Of a DNA stretch of 64,000 bases, positions 34,045 through 43,241 are shown piece by piece (the stretch's first letter is position 1; every line of letters begins with the position of its first letter). A program made the position numbers and the translations under genes. Under the pieces are notes generated by a model, which ran no database searches, had not been told where the DNA came from, and saw only the letters and a list, made by a program, of their open reading frames with translations. Origin of the DNA: Candidatus Cloacimonadota bacterium (GTDB taxonomy: Bacteria; Cloacimonadota; Cloacimonadia; Cloacimonadales; JAIOQZ01); assembly GCA_021108395.1 (NCBI GenBank), contig JAIOQZ010000029.1, forward strand, positions 31,130 to 95,129. Reading direction: 5' to 3'.

Positions 34045-34862
34045 TTCTTGTCTCCTTCCACTGTTTCGAGGATGGTTTCGGCAATTTTCTTCATGGTTTT
34101 TGCACCTTCCATGTTACCGAAGTCGTAGATATAGGGGCGACCTGCGTCGCCGGTACGGGCGATGTTGGCATCGATGGGAATCTGCCCGAGAATGGACAGA
34201 TTGAAGTCGGCGGCGGCCTTCTGGGCGCCGTCGCCCTCGAAGAGATTGATGGTTTCGCCGCAGTGCGGGCACGCAAAGCCGGTCATGTTTTCGACGATGC
34301 CCAGCACGGGCACGTTCATCTTCTGCGAGAATTTTATGGTCTTGCGGGCATCGAGAAAAGCGACATCCTGCGGCGTGCTGACGATGACCGAGCCATCGAG
34401 CCGCTCGAGGATCTGCACGACGGAAAGCGGTTCGTCGCCAGTGCCGGGCGGGCAGTCGATGATGAGATAGTCGATCTCGGGCCAGACGATGTCGGAGAGA
34501 AACTGCTTTATGAGCCCCATCTTGAGAGGCCCGCGCCAGATGACAGGTTCATCGGGGCCGGGCAGCATCGAAGCGATGGACACCAGGTGCATGTTGTCGT
34601 GTACGCGCACTGGGATGGGATTACCATCCTCGTTGGTGGGTGGCTGCCGGCCTTCAACGCCCAGCATCTTGACCAGCGAAGGGCCATGTATGTCGATGTC
34701 GAGCAAGCCCACGCTGCGTCCCATCAGGGCCAGCCCATAGGCGAGATTAACGGCCACTGTGCTCTTGCCAACGCCGCCCTTGCCGGAAAGAACGATCAAT
34801 CGGTGCTTGATGCGGTCACGATTGGCTTGCAGAGCAGCCTCGGTGTTCGGATTGTCAGACAT
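34041..34862 (-). CDS. Mrp/NBP35-family iron-sulfur carrier ATPase
   Basis: This 273-aa P-loop protein has the deviant Walker A SGKGGVGKSTVAVNLA, IDIHGPS and YLIIDCPPGTGDEP. The cluster-binding CPHCG sits near residue 200. It carries and transfers 4Fe-4S clusters as a homodimer. The window holds many 4Fe-4S proteins that could be clients. It is followed by the overlapping NifX-like gene. Confidence 0.93.
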   Translation of the reverse strand: MSDNPNTEAALQANRDRIKHRLIVLSGKGGVGKSTVAVNLAYGLALMGRSVGLLDIDIHGPSLVKMLGVEGRQPPTNEDGNPIPVRVHDNMHLVSIASMLPGPDEPVIWRGPLKMGLIKQFLSDIVWPEIDYLIIDCPPGTGDEPLSVVQILERLDGSVIVSTPQDVAFLDARKTIKFSQKMNVPVLGIVENMTGFACPHCGETINLFEGDGAQKAAADFNLSILGQIPIDANIARTGDAGRPYIYDFGNMEGAKTMKKIAETILETVEGDKK

Positions 34863-34963
34863 ATCGTCTCCTTAGATAAATTATTGTAACCACGTTTTCG
34901 CAAACTGGTTCGGGAATCAAGTTTTTTCGCATTCGGTCGATAAGAATATATGGCACATGTCTG

Positions 34964-34991
34964 TTGACACAGTGAATTACTCGCGTATATT
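34964..34991 (+). promoter_or_regulatory. Promoter upstream of the pilus-like region
   Basis: TTGACA (34964-34969) and TATATT (34986-34991) are separated by 16 bp. A TATAAT overlaps at 34991-34996. It would drive the small ORF at 35038 and possibly the pilus operon. Confidence 0.65.
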
Positions 34992-35037
34992 ATAATCATG
35001 GAACAACACCGAAGGTGTATTCAGGAGATGGTGTGAA

Positions 35038-35160
35038 ATGGATTGCACAGTGCCTGTTTGGATAGAAAAGCACGGCTCTGCCAATCGAAAACAGCAGATT
35101 GCAGATGAATTTTTACTTTTCGGGCGAGCAGGAAATGTGCAGAATGTAAATAGAAATTGA
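35038..35160 (+). CDS. Possible 40-aa small protein, unknown
   Basis: An ATG at 35038 lies 10 bp after CAGGAG and 46 bp after the promoter above. The frame starts MDCTVPVWIEKHG, is hydrophilic, and ends at TGA 35158. The stop codon overlaps a further TTGACA box. No homology is recognised. It could be a real small gene or merely the leader of the pilus operon. Confidence 0.3.
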   Translation: MDCTVPVWIEKHGSANRKQQIADEFLLFGRAGNVQNVNRN

Positions 35161-35185
35161 CAGAATCTGTCGAATCTGCCATAGT
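35157..35185 (+). promoter_or_regulatory. Candidate proximal promoter of the pilus-like operon
   Basis: TTGACA (35157-35162), a 17-bp spacer and CATAGT (35180-35185) lie 55 bp upstream of the pilC-like ATG. The -35 box is perfect and the -10 box moderate. Confidence 0.5.
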
Positions 35186-35239
35186 AACATGTAATAAACA
35201 TTGTCCATTTATTCACATGCAAAAGGATTTGTAAACGCT

Positions 35240-36586
35240 ATGCTAAAAGAGTTTCGGTACAAGGGTATCAAGAAAGACACCAAAAAAATGGTGCGCGGTA
35301 CCATATTCGAAAACAACTTGAGTTCTGCTCGCAAGCGCATTACACAGCTTTCTCTCGATCACGGCTTTGCCCTACAGACAGTGGAACAGAAAAAGAACTT
35401 CCTCTACAAAGCCCGTACGCAGCAGGGCAAATTGGTGAAGGGCGAGCAGGAATCATTCACCAAAGCTGAACTGATTGGCGCCCTCGAATCGGTTGGGTAC
35501 AAAAACATCCGTGTCCAGGTCAGCCTCATCAACATACAGGTCAAACCACCCTTTGAAGACATCGTCATGTTCATCAGCATCACCGCCGACATGCTGAAGG
35601 AGAACCTGAAGTTCGACGAAATTCTCAAGATTCACACCACCGACGTGCAGAACAAAACCCTGCGCACCGCTGTCAAGGGCATCTCGCGTGACCTGCGCCA
35701 GGGCCAGGACGGCATGATTGTCTTTCAGAAATATGCCGACGTATTCGGCACATTCACTTCCTATATGCTCGGTCTGGCCAGCAAGTCCGGTAACATGGCC
35801 GAAATATATGAAAGCACGGCCATCTATCTCGTTCGCCAGATGGAATTCAAGAAAAACGTGAGGCAGGCTCTGGTGATGCCCATCGTCACCTTCATCGCCA
35901 TCGCCGGCGCCATCGGCTACTATGTGGGCAAGCTTTTCCCCGAGATTACCGAGATGTTCGTGCGCTTCAAGATTCCCCTGCCGCCCATGACGGCGGCCAC
36001 GCTACAGCTTTCCTACTTTCTCCAGGCGCACTGGTGGTGGATGATTCTTATGGTGGTGCTGCCTATCGGATTCTTTCTCTGGTGGTTCACCACACCCAGA
36101 GGCATGCTCTGGCGCGACACCAACATCTACAAACTGCCCCTGATGGGCCCGCTCATTCATAAGATGAATATCGAGATATTCTTCCGCGTGTTCTCCATCA
36201 TCTACACGGGTTCCGGTAACAACATCGAGGTGTTGCAAGTGGCCGCCGAAGCATGCGGCAACGCCTACATGGAAAAACAGATCAAGGACATCACCATTCC
36301 ACGAATGTTGAAGGAGGGCGCCGGGCTGATCGAGTCCATCGAAGCTGCCGGCGTCTTCACCGACACGGTGGTCAGCCGCCTCAACGCCGGCTCGGCCACC
36401 GGCTCCATCAAAAGCGCAGCCTATCAGATTGCCACATACTACGAGAAGGAAACCGGCTATAAGTTCAAAGCTATTCTTCAGTTTATCGACGTGGCCACAG
36501 CCTTGATAATCCTCGTCACCATGACAGCGCTCATCGTCGTCTCGAGCGAAAGCGCCTTTATGCGCCCGCCGCCGCCGGGAATGTAG
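35240..36586 (+). CDS. PilC/GspF-like inner-membrane platform protein
   Basis: This 448-aa protein has two copies of the type II secretion F domain. The first contains DIVMFISITADMLKENLKFDEIL and the second IEIFFRVFSIIYTGSGNNIEVLQVA, each followed by membrane helices (AIAGAIGYYVGKLF; MILMVVLPIGFFLWWF; ALIILVTMTALIVV). The N-terminal 100 residues match the cytoplasmic region of the family. The platform couples the assembly ATPase to pilus subunits. The ATG at 35240 is preferred over a TTG at 35201. The ATPase gene follows 3 bp later. Confidence 0.88.
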   Translation: MLKEFRYKGIKKDTKKMVRGTIFENNLSSARKRITQLSLDHGFALQTVEQKKNFLYKARTQQGKLVKGEQESFTKAELIGALESVGYKNIRVQVSLINIQVKPPFEDIVMFISITADMLKENLKFDEILKIHTTDVQNKTLRTAVKGISRDLRQGQDGMIVFQKYADVFGTFTSYMLGLASKSGNMAEIYESTAIYLVRQMEFKKNVRQALVMPIVTFIAIAGAIGYYVGKLFPEITEMFVRFKIPLPPMTAATLQLSYFLQAHWWWMILMVVLPIGFFLWWFTTPRGMLWRDTNIYKLPLMGPLIHKMNIEIFFRVFSIIYTGSGNNIEVLQVAAEACGNAYMEKQIKDITIPRMLKEGAGLIESIEAAGVFTDTVVSRLNAGSATGSIKSAAYQIATYYEKETGYKFKAILQFIDVATALIILVTMTALIVVSSESAFMRPPPPGM

Positions 36587-36589
36587 CTC

Positions 36590-38362
36590 ATGAAAGAAAA
36601 CCAGTTCCTCGGAAAACTGCTTGTACTGAAGAATATCATCACGGATGATATTTTTACCGCGGCCCAAGTGCGCCTCGATCGGCCTGAAAACACCATGCCT
36701 CTCGAAGAGATACTGATCAAGGAATTCGATGTTGACCGCGACAAGCTCTACACCGAAGTGGCAAAGCTATATGCCATTTCAAAGATGAATATTCAGCCCG
36801 AAGAGCTGCGAGAAAACGACATCGACGAGATCAATCAGCTTCTCGATGCGTTACCCAAAGACATCCGGGGCGAGGCCATCCAGAAGAAAATTATCCCTTA
36901 CAAGATTCAGAAAAAGCGCATCGAAACCCTCATCATCCTCGCTTCCAATCCAACGGACAGCTTCACCAAAGAAATCGCTTCCTACTCGAAAGTGAAGCGC
37001 TATGAGATTGTCTATTGCCCGTTTGTGGAAGTCGCCCGCCTCATCGACATCATCCAGAAGGGTGACAACGAGTTCCTCGGCCTCATCAGCGAGGACGAGA
37101 TCGACATCAACGCCATCGAAGAAACCAAGAAAGGCGACGACGAGGAGCTCATCGACCAGGAGATAAACAAGGGCGCCCTGGTCTATCTGTTCGAGGCGGC
37201 GCTGGTGGAAGCCGTGAAGAACAAGGTCTCGGACATCCACATCATACCCTTCGACAACCGCACAGTTGATCTCTACTTCCGCACCGACGGCAAGTTGCAG
37301 CTCTGGAAGCGCAAAGACAACGTCAACCCGCAAGCCTTCCAGGCGGTTTGCAAAGACCGCTCGCTGGGCGTCGATCGCTTCAAGATTGACGAAGCTCAGG
37401 ACGGCTTCATCCAGCGCGAGATCGACGGCTACACCATTCGTTTCCGTGTCTCCATCCTGCCCATCGTGGCCAAAGAGATGGAGAAGCATTTTGAAAGCAT
37501 CGTTATCCGTATTCTCGATGACCGCAATGTCATCGACAACATCGAGGCCCTGGGTTTTCTGAAGCAGGCGCTGATAGATTTCGAGAAAGCCGCAGAAAAA
37601 CCACAAGGGATGATCATCATCACCGGGCCTACCGGCTCCGGCAAGAGCACCACCCTGCTGGCAACGCTCTACCATGTGATGACCCCCGAGAAGAACGCGC
37701 TCACTGTCGAAGACCCTGTGGAGTATATCGTCAAAGGCGCCCGGCAGATCAAGATCAGCCACAAGTGCACGTTCGACCTTGCCCTGCGCGCCATCCTGCG
37801 TCACGACCCCGACATCGTCATGGTTGGCGAGATTCGTGACCAAAAAACCGCCGAACTCGGCATCAAGCTGGCCAACACCGGCCACCTCACCTTCGCCACG
37901 CTGCATACAAACGACGCGCCGAGCGCTATCAGCCGTCTCTACAAAATGAACATCGAAACCTTCCTGATGGCCAACGCCATCAATATCATCGTCGCCCAGC
38001 GACTGGTCCGTCGTCTTTGCAGCAAGTGTAAACGTCCCATACCAGAAAAGAAACACGAATTCTATGCGAAGTACGGTATCAGCGCCGAGGACATCGCCAA
38101 AGGAACGGTGTTCGAGCCCGCTGGGTGCGACAAATGCCGCAGCACAGGTTTCAAAGGCCGGGCCGGCATTCACGAAGCGCTCTATTTCTCAACTGAAATC
38201 CAGGATCTCATCCTGCAATCCAAGTCTGACATTGATGAAAACGCCATTCGCCGCGTGGCCGCATCACAGGGGATGCTGACATTGCGCGACGCGGGTATTG
38301 AACTGGTGCGCCAGGGCATCGCCGATTTAAACGACGTGCTGGCAACCACAACTTCCGAGTAG
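36590..38362 (+). CDS. PilB/GspE-like assembly ATPase
   Basis: This 590-aa protein has an N-terminal GspE-N-like region (1-170) and a hexameric ATPase domain. Walker A is GPTGSGKSTT near residue 345, an Asp box precedes VEDPVEY, and Walker B is HDPDIVMVGEIRD. The His box is FATLHTNDAP. Four cysteines (CSKCKRP and CDKCRSTGF) form the zinc site typical of PilB/GspE. It powers pilus or pseudopilus extension with the preceding PilC-like protein. Confidence 0.95.
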   Translation: MKENQFLGKLLVLKNIITDDIFTAAQVRLDRPENTMPLEEILIKEFDVDRDKLYTEVAKLYAISKMNIQPEELRENDIDEINQLLDALPKDIRGEAIQKKIIPYKIQKKRIETLIILASNPTDSFTKEIASYSKVKRYEIVYCPFVEVARLIDIIQKGDNEFLGLISEDEIDINAIEETKKGDDEELIDQEINKGALVYLFEAALVEAVKNKVSDIHIIPFDNRTVDLYFRTDGKLQLWKRKDNVNPQAFQAVCKDRSLGVDRFKIDEAQDGFIQREIDGYTIRFRVSILPIVAKEMEKHFESIVIRILDDRNVIDNIEALGFLKQALIDFEKAAEKPQGMIIITGPTGSGKSTTLLATLYHVMTPEKNALTVEDPVEYIVKGARQIKISHKCTFDLALRAILRHDPDIVMVGEIRDQKTAELGIKLANTGHLTFATLHTNDAPSAISRLYKMNIETFLMANAINIIVAQRLVRRLCSKCKRPIPEKKHEFYAKYGISAEDIAKGTVFEPAGCDKCRSTGFKGRAGIHEALYFSTEIQDLILQSKSDIDENAIRRVAASQGMLTLRDAGIELVRQGIADLNDVLATTTSE

Positions 38363-38372
38363 GAGCACCGCT

Positions 38373-38879
38373 ATGCATACAGGACAATTCATCTACCTGC
38401 TCGTAGCTTTCATGCTGTTCTCGTCTTTTTCGCTTGCGCTGAACCGCTTTCAGGTCGCCGCGACAATCACCACTGTCGAAGCGCAGCAGGTGAATGACGC
38501 CATCTCGCTTGCGCAGATGCTCAGCGAAGAAGCCTGGACGAAGTCGTTCGACGAGATGACAGTTCCCGAGAACCAGGTCGGCAGTGCAGGCGCCGATTAC
38601 CCCGATGATTTCACAGAGACGAAGGATTTGGGAACGGAAAGCGGCGAGGTTTACCCCGATTTCGACGACGTTGACGACTACAACGACCTCGATTACAGCC
38701 TAATCTACGGCTCCGACTCTTTGAATGTCAAGGGCCGGGTGTTCTACATTTCAACTACTGTGGATACGCTTTGCACCAGTTCGTGCACATTCAACAAAAT
38801 GCTGCAATTCACTATCACTTCGCCGCGCAATGAACTCGAGCTGACATTTGAGTATATTTACTCATACTTCGGTACCTGA
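38373..38879 (+). CDS. Small membrane-anchored acidic protein, probable minor pilin-like
   Basis: This 168-aa protein has an N-terminal hydrophobic helix (FIYLLVAFMLFSSFSLAL) and a very acidic middle (many D/E at 95-130). Two cysteines (CTSSC) lie near residue 140. The N-terminal helix and its place between the PilB-like gene and two similar small proteins suggest a pseudopilin, although no classical G/FxxxE cleavage site is present. AGGAG precedes the ATG. Confidence 0.6.
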   Translation: MHTGQFIYLLVAFMLFSSFSLALNRFQVAATITTVEAQQVNDAISLAQMLSEEAWTKSFDEMTVPENQVGSAGADYPDDFTETKDLGTESGEVYPDFDDVDDYNDLDYSLIYGSDSLNVKGRVFYISTTVDTLCTSSCTFNKMLQFTITSPRNELELTFEYIYSYFGT

Positions 38880-38894
38880 TAACAAGGAGGACTC

Positions 38895-39488
38895 ATGGGA
38901 GCTATTATCGAAATGATCGGGGCATTCATGATTGCCGCCTTGCTTACTCTGCTTGTGCTTCAGATGCAGGTGAACGCCTATCAAACAGACGCTAACTCCA
39001 AATACACCTTCAGCCTGCAGGCGCATTCCAGTGTGTTCAAGGAAGTGATGCGCAGCCATATCAAGTCGGCAGGCTTCAATCTCACCGACTTCGAAAATGT
39101 CATCGTAGTGGTTGAACCAAGCGAGATGCGCTTCTTGACCGACCTGGACGACGACGGCCTGCCCGACACGATAAGCGTCGAGGTCAAGGCTTACGAAACC
39201 GACGAGGACCCAACGCCGATGAATCCCCTCGACAAGGCCATTGTGATAACCACGAACGGTGTTCAGGAAACCGTCGAAGTCTATGGCGTCACCGACTTTG
39301 CGTTCGCGTATTTTGATGTGGACAACACCCCGACCACCTTACCCGCCGACGTGCGTATCGTGGGATTCAGCTACAAGATGTTGAGCCGCGAGCCGCTGTC
39401 GTATGACAGGAGTGATACCGACCCGCTCAACTATGCTATGTCCATCGCCGAAGAGCGGGTATTTCTGAAAAACGTTTGGGACTGGTAA
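38895..39488 (+). CDS. Small membrane-anchored protein, probable pseudopilin-like
   Basis: This 197-aa protein begins MGAIIEMIGAFMIAALLTLLVLQM. A glycine is followed by a hydrophobic helix with a Glu at +4 if cut after Gly2, close to but not the standard +5 Glu of type IV pilins. The globular part contains FLTDLDDDGLPD, a calcium-loop-like acidic stretch as seen in some pseudopilins. AAGGAGG precedes the ATG. It is the second of three similar proteins in the operon. Confidence 0.6.
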   Translation: MGAIIEMIGAFMIAALLTLLVLQMQVNAYQTDANSKYTFSLQAHSSVFKEVMRSHIKSAGFNLTDFENVIVVVEPSEMRFLTDLDDDGLPDTISVEVKAYETDEDPTPMNPLDKAIVITTNGVQETVEVYGVTDFAFAYFDVDNTPTTLPADVRIVGFSYKMLSREPLSYDRSDTDPLNYAMSIAEERVFLKNVWDW

Positions 39489-39500
39489 CAGGAGGAACCC

Positions 39501-40883
39501 ATGGGTAGATATGCAATCTTCGTCGTTTTCGGCTTGTTCCTGACCATGAATTATTTCGTGATCAGTTCACACAAGTCAGAACGCATCGCCATAAAATCGA
39601 CAGTCGAGCATCTGAATCGCCGTATTGCACAGAATGTCGCTACGGGATATGCGAATATCACCTTGAATCGACTACGCGTCGATCAGGTTGGCATTACCGG
39701 ATTCGCACCAGAGGAATATTACATCAATGATGAGCTGGAACGTCCCGACGGTGCGGTCATCGTTCTTCAGGTGGACAACTACGAATCCGACCCAGCGCTC
39801 GAAATCGGGGAGTATCGCATCACTTCCACCGTGGATTATGAAGATGTAAACGTCCAGACCGTCGTGTTCGACCGCCAGCTGCCCTTCAGTTACTGGGCGC
39901 TGTTCGTAAACTCTTTCCCAAGATACTACTATGGCAATGGCGAGGGCGCAGACGGCCCCGTGCACATCAATGGCAAAATGCGAGTCGGCCAGAATCCCGG
40001 CCCGCAGTGGCTCGGCAATGTCACCACCACCCAGGGCGTAGCCTACTATGCCGGCGCCAATGCCGGCAACTACACCGGCTTTCACGGCGACAACAACAAC
40101 TTCAGCCACCGCGGCATCACTCTGCCCACACATCTGGGCCTTACCGCCGCCGCCATCGCCAGCTCCCACAAAATCGACCCCCTGTTCGCTGGCTCGAGCT
40201 CGAGCTTCGTGTCGGTTGTGCTGAATCGCGCCGCTGACGGCACGCAGTACATCGAGCTGGCAGACGTGCTGCCCACCGACCCGCGCCTTCTGCGAGCAGC
40301 CTGGGCTACAGACGCAGAATGGAACGCCTTCCTTGCCCAGCACACAGCATCGGTGAAGCTCGGCGATATCACCTCGGGCATCCTCTATTCATCCGCATTC
40401 GATCTGCGGGTGCGAGGTGAACTCGACGGCCAACTCACCATCAGCACCGAGAACAAGATATACATTGACGACGACATCTACTATCATGACGACCCGCGAG
40501 TGGTTGATGACTCTGACGACCTGCTGGGGCTTATGGCGGAGGACGGGATGATCATCAGCACCAGCGCCGACCCGCACACGGGCATCAAGTATAACAACGA
40601 CTACGGTGACGCCTCCGCCCTATATCAGGGCTGCACCGTTATGGGCAACATGTACACACCCAGTACAATCACAATCGAGAACCTTAGAGACGGATGTCGC
40701 GGCGACTGGATTACCGTTGGTGGCCGAGTGCAGGAAGTCATATCGGCGACGTGGTCCGGCGGCAGTCATTGGACTGGCTTCAAAGAAGTCATCAACTATG
40801 ACGACCGCCTCCGCAAAATGACGCCCCCGGGCATCCCGTACACCATGGAACGCCGCATATCGCGTTGGCAGGAAACATTCTAA
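39501..40883 (+). CDS. Larger pilus-operon surface protein, unrecognised
   Basis: This 460-aa protein begins MGRYAIFVVFGLFLTMNYFVI (single N-terminal helix) and has a large extracytoplasmic domain rich in G, N, D and Y. The middle (VHINGKMRVG and LDGQLTISTENKIYIDDDI) resembles PilX-type or bactofilin-like beta-helical minor pilin tips. The order after two smaller pseudopilin-like proteins suggests the pilus tip or adhesin. AGGAGGAACCC precedes the ATG. The function is inferred from position only. Confidence 0.6.
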   Translation: MGRYAIFVVFGLFLTMNYFVISSHKSERIAIKSTVEHLNRRIAQNVATGYANITLNRLRVDQVGITGFAPEEYYINDELERPDGAVIVLQVDNYESDPALEIGEYRITSTVDYEDVNVQTVVFDRQLPFSYWALFVNSFPRYYYGNGEGADGPVHINGKMRVGQNPGPQWLGNVTTTQGVAYYAGANAGNYTGFHGDNNNFSHRGITLPTHLGLTAAAIASSHKIDPLFAGSSSSFVSVVLNRAADGTQYIELADVLPTDPRLLRAAWATDAEWNAFLAQHTASVKLGDITSGILYSSAFDLRVRGELDGQLTISTENKIYIDDDIYYHDDPRVVDDSDDLLGLMAEDGMIISTSADPHTGIKYNNDYGDASALYQGCTVMGNMYTPSTITIENLRDGCRGDWITVGGRVQEVISATWSGGSHWTGFKEVINYDDRLRKMTPPGIPYTMERRISRWQETF

Positions 40884-40908
40884 AGGTATATCAAGGAGAC
40901 AGTGGATC

Positions 40909-42459
40909 ATGCGACCCAGAATCCTGATAATCGACGACGAACCCGAAATCCGGGAACTCTATCGCAACTTCCTCGAATCGGAAGATTACGACATCATGGA
41001 AGCCCAGGATGGCCAAGAGGCTTTCCGGCTCGCATCGGAAATCCGCTTCGACCTGTTCATCACCGACATCATGATGCCGAAGATGAACGGAGTCGAGTTT
41101 ATGAAGGTGCTGAAGATGATCGACCCCGATGCCGTGGTCATCATAGTAACCGGTTTCGACGACATGGAGTTCACCAAAGAAGCCCTCAACTACGGCGCCT
41201 TCCGTTTCCTCACCAAGCCCATCAACATGAAAGAGTTTCTCTCGATTGTCGAGATGGGGCTGGTCGAGCGCAAACAACTGTTCCAGAATTCCACCTCGGA
41301 AACCCTGTTCCGTCTCAAAGACAAGCTCATCTCGAACCCCGACTTGCAGCAGAAGGTCTTTGAAAAGCTCGAGGATCTCCTGTTGAGCATGGAGTCGCAG
41401 AACATATCGCAACTCGAGATGGGCGGGCACGGTTCGAAGGGACGCATCTGGGCGCGTGTGCGCGGCGAACTGAAACCCGTAAGCGGTGATCGTTCTTTCA
41501 ATCAGGACGAGATCAATATCATGATTCTCTCGATATTGGGCAAGACCGAGTTGGAATCGTTGCTCGATAATAAATACCTCAAATTCAATCATGAATTTGT
41601 GCGCGATGATGTGCGCTATCGGTATCGCGCCAAGGTTTTTTTCGATCTGAGCGAACTGGTTGTAACCATCAAGCCCACTCGCCGCGACATTCTGCCCCTC
41701 GAAGGCCAGAACATCACCAAGCCGTTCATCCAGCATGCAACTATCAAATCTGAAAACTCAGGAATCGTGCTGTTTACCGGCCCGGCGGCTTCGGGCAAGA
41801 GCAGCCTCATCGACGCGCTGGTTGACTACAACAATAACAACGCGCATGGCAGCATCTACATCATCGCCGATTCGCTCGAATTTTACCATGACTCGAAGGG
41901 GTGCGTTGTCCGCCAGCAGGAAATCCACAGCGATGTGAACAACCTGGCCGAAGCGCTGAAAAGCACCCTCGACTTCAATCCCGACCTTGTGGTCATCGAG
42001 GACATTCGCTATACCGATGTCCTGATGACGCTGATGAAGCTGGTGGACACAGGCAGTCTCGTGTTCGCCACACTTCGCACCCGCAGCGCCATCGAGGCCA
42101 TCACCAAGCTGATTCACATGTTCAATCCGACCGAGCAGGAACAGGCCCGTTCGTTGTTGGCCAACAATCTCAACGCCATCATCTCCCAGCAGTTGCTCAC
42201 CGCCAAGAACGGCCAGCTCGTGCTGGCCAAAGAGATACTGTTCAATACCCCGCAGGTGGCCAACGCCATCACCAACGGCAATTTCAACGAGATATATCCC
42301 CTCATCATGCAGGGAGTGAGCAATGGCGTGAAGGTGGGCATGAACACCCTGGAGCAGGATCTGCTCAATCTCGCTAAGCGCGGCATCATCACCAAAGAAG
42401 TGGCACTCGAGCATGCCAACAACGTCGGCCAACTCGATGAGATGTTCAAGTATAGATAA
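40909..42459 (+). CDS. Response regulator receiver fused to a PilT-like ATPase
   Basis: This 516-aa protein starts with a complete receiver domain (1-120): acidic pair D9/D10, phospho-acceptor D53 in FITDIMMPKMNG, T81 and K103. A linker region (120-275) follows. A P-loop ATPase then has Walker A GPAASGKSS near residue 289, Walker B NPDLVVIEDIR and the His-box position FATLRTRSA, where Arg replaces the usual His. The order matches PilT/retraction ATPases. It is the last gene of the pilus-like operon, so motor activity may be set by phosphorylation. No kinase gene is adjacent. Confidence 0.85.
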   Translation: MRPRILIIDDEPEIRELYRNFLESEDYDIMEAQDGQEAFRLASEIRFDLFITDIMMPKMNGVEFMKVLKMIDPDAVVIIVTGFDDMEFTKEALNYGAFRFLTKPINMKEFLSIVEMGLVERKQLFQNSTSETLFRLKDKLISNPDLQQKVFEKLEDLLLSMESQNISQLEMGGHGSKGRIWARVRGELKPVSGDRSFNQDEINIMILSILGKTELESLLDNKYLKFNHEFVRDDVRYRYRAKVFFDLSELVVTIKPTRRDILPLEGQNITKPFIQHATIKSENSGIVLFTGPAASGKSSLIDALVDYNNNNAHGSIYIIADSLEFYHDSKGCVVRQQEIHSDVNNLAEALKSTLDFNPDLVVIEDIRYTDVLMTLMKLVDTGSLVFATLRTRSAIEAITKLIHMFNPTEQEQARSLLANNLNAIISQQLLTAKNGQLVLAKEILFNTPQVANAITNGNFNEIYPLIMQGVSNGVKVGMNTLEQDLLNLAKRGIITKEVALEHANNVGQLDEMFKYR

Positions 42460-42497
42460 GCCCTTAACACGATGAATCGTTTAGGTATAGGTAAATA

Positions 42498-43241
42498 ATG
42501 AAAGCCATTATTCTCGCCGCCGGAGTGGGCCGCCGCATCCATCCTGTCACCAACGGCCTCCCCAAGAGCCTACTCGAATTCGGTGGCGCCACCCTGATGC
42601 ATCACCAGATACTCTCCTGTCAGGCGCATGGCATCCACGATTTCGTCTTTGTGCTGGGTTACGAGCAGGAGCGAATGCGGCAGCATATCCTCGAGAAGGT
42701 CCCGTCCCAGCGGGCCACCTTCGTTTTCAATCCAGACTTCGCCACCACCAACACGCTATACTCTCTCTGGCTGACGCGCCACACCTTCGACGACGACTTC
42801 ATTTACTTCAACGCCGACATCCTGTTCGACCCGGCGCTGCTGGCGCTTCTCACCGGTAAGTGGAATCATCCGCGCCTGTTGCTCGAGGAGTCGCGTTGCG
42901 CCGAAGAAGAGGTGAAGATGGTGGTGAACTCAGACAACCGCGTACTGCGCATCGGCAAGCAACTGGACCCTGAGAGTTGCGCCGGCGAATTCATCGGCAT
43001 CGGCCTGTTCACGCAAAACGTGCTCCAGAACTTTGCCCGTCACCTACAGAGCGGCGTGGATGAAGGCGAGTCGAACAACTACTTCGAGTGGGCGGTTGAC
43101 CGCCTGGCAGACGATACGGTCATCGAGGCCGTGCCCACGCAGGGCCTGGCCTGCATCGAAATCGACTTCCCAGAAGACTACCATCGCGCCCTGCAAGAAG
43201 TCTGGCCCCGCCTCGCTACAAGACAGGGGCGCTGCCCCTGA
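42498..43241 (+). CDS. Sugar/choline-phosphate nucleotidyltransferase-like protein
   Basis: This 247-aa protein has the nucleotidyl-transferase N-terminus MKAIILAAGVGRRIHPVTNGLPKSL (nucleotide and Lys motifs) and the metal-site YFNADILF. It resembles LicC-type CTP:phosphocholine or NDP-sugar transferases; the substrate is unknown. The final residues RQGRCP are encoded by the GC hairpin of intergenic element copy 4. The TAA found at that place in other copies is changed, so the frame reads on into the element. Confidence 0.85.
   Translation: MKAIILAAGVGRRIHPVTNGLPKSLLEFGGATLMHHQILSCQAHGIHDFVFVLGYEQERMRQHILEKVPSQRATFVFNPDFATTNTLYSLWLTRHTFDDDFIYFNADILFDPALLALLTGKWNHPRLLLEESRCAEEEVKMVVNSDNRVLRIGKQLDPESCAGEFIGIGLFTQNVLQNFARHLQSGVDEGESNNYFEWAVDRLADDTVIEAVPTQGLACIEIDFPEDYHRALQEVWPRLATRQGRCP

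Noticed and set aside
33685..34862. Nitrogenase locus suggested by the NifX-like gene
   Set aside because: The only neighbour is Mrp, and no nifHDKEN genes are seen; small NifX/NifB-like proteins are common outside nitrogen fixation.
36851..38173. 440-codon minus-strand frame
   Set aside because: Antisense to the PilB-like ATPase; no domain is visible in it.
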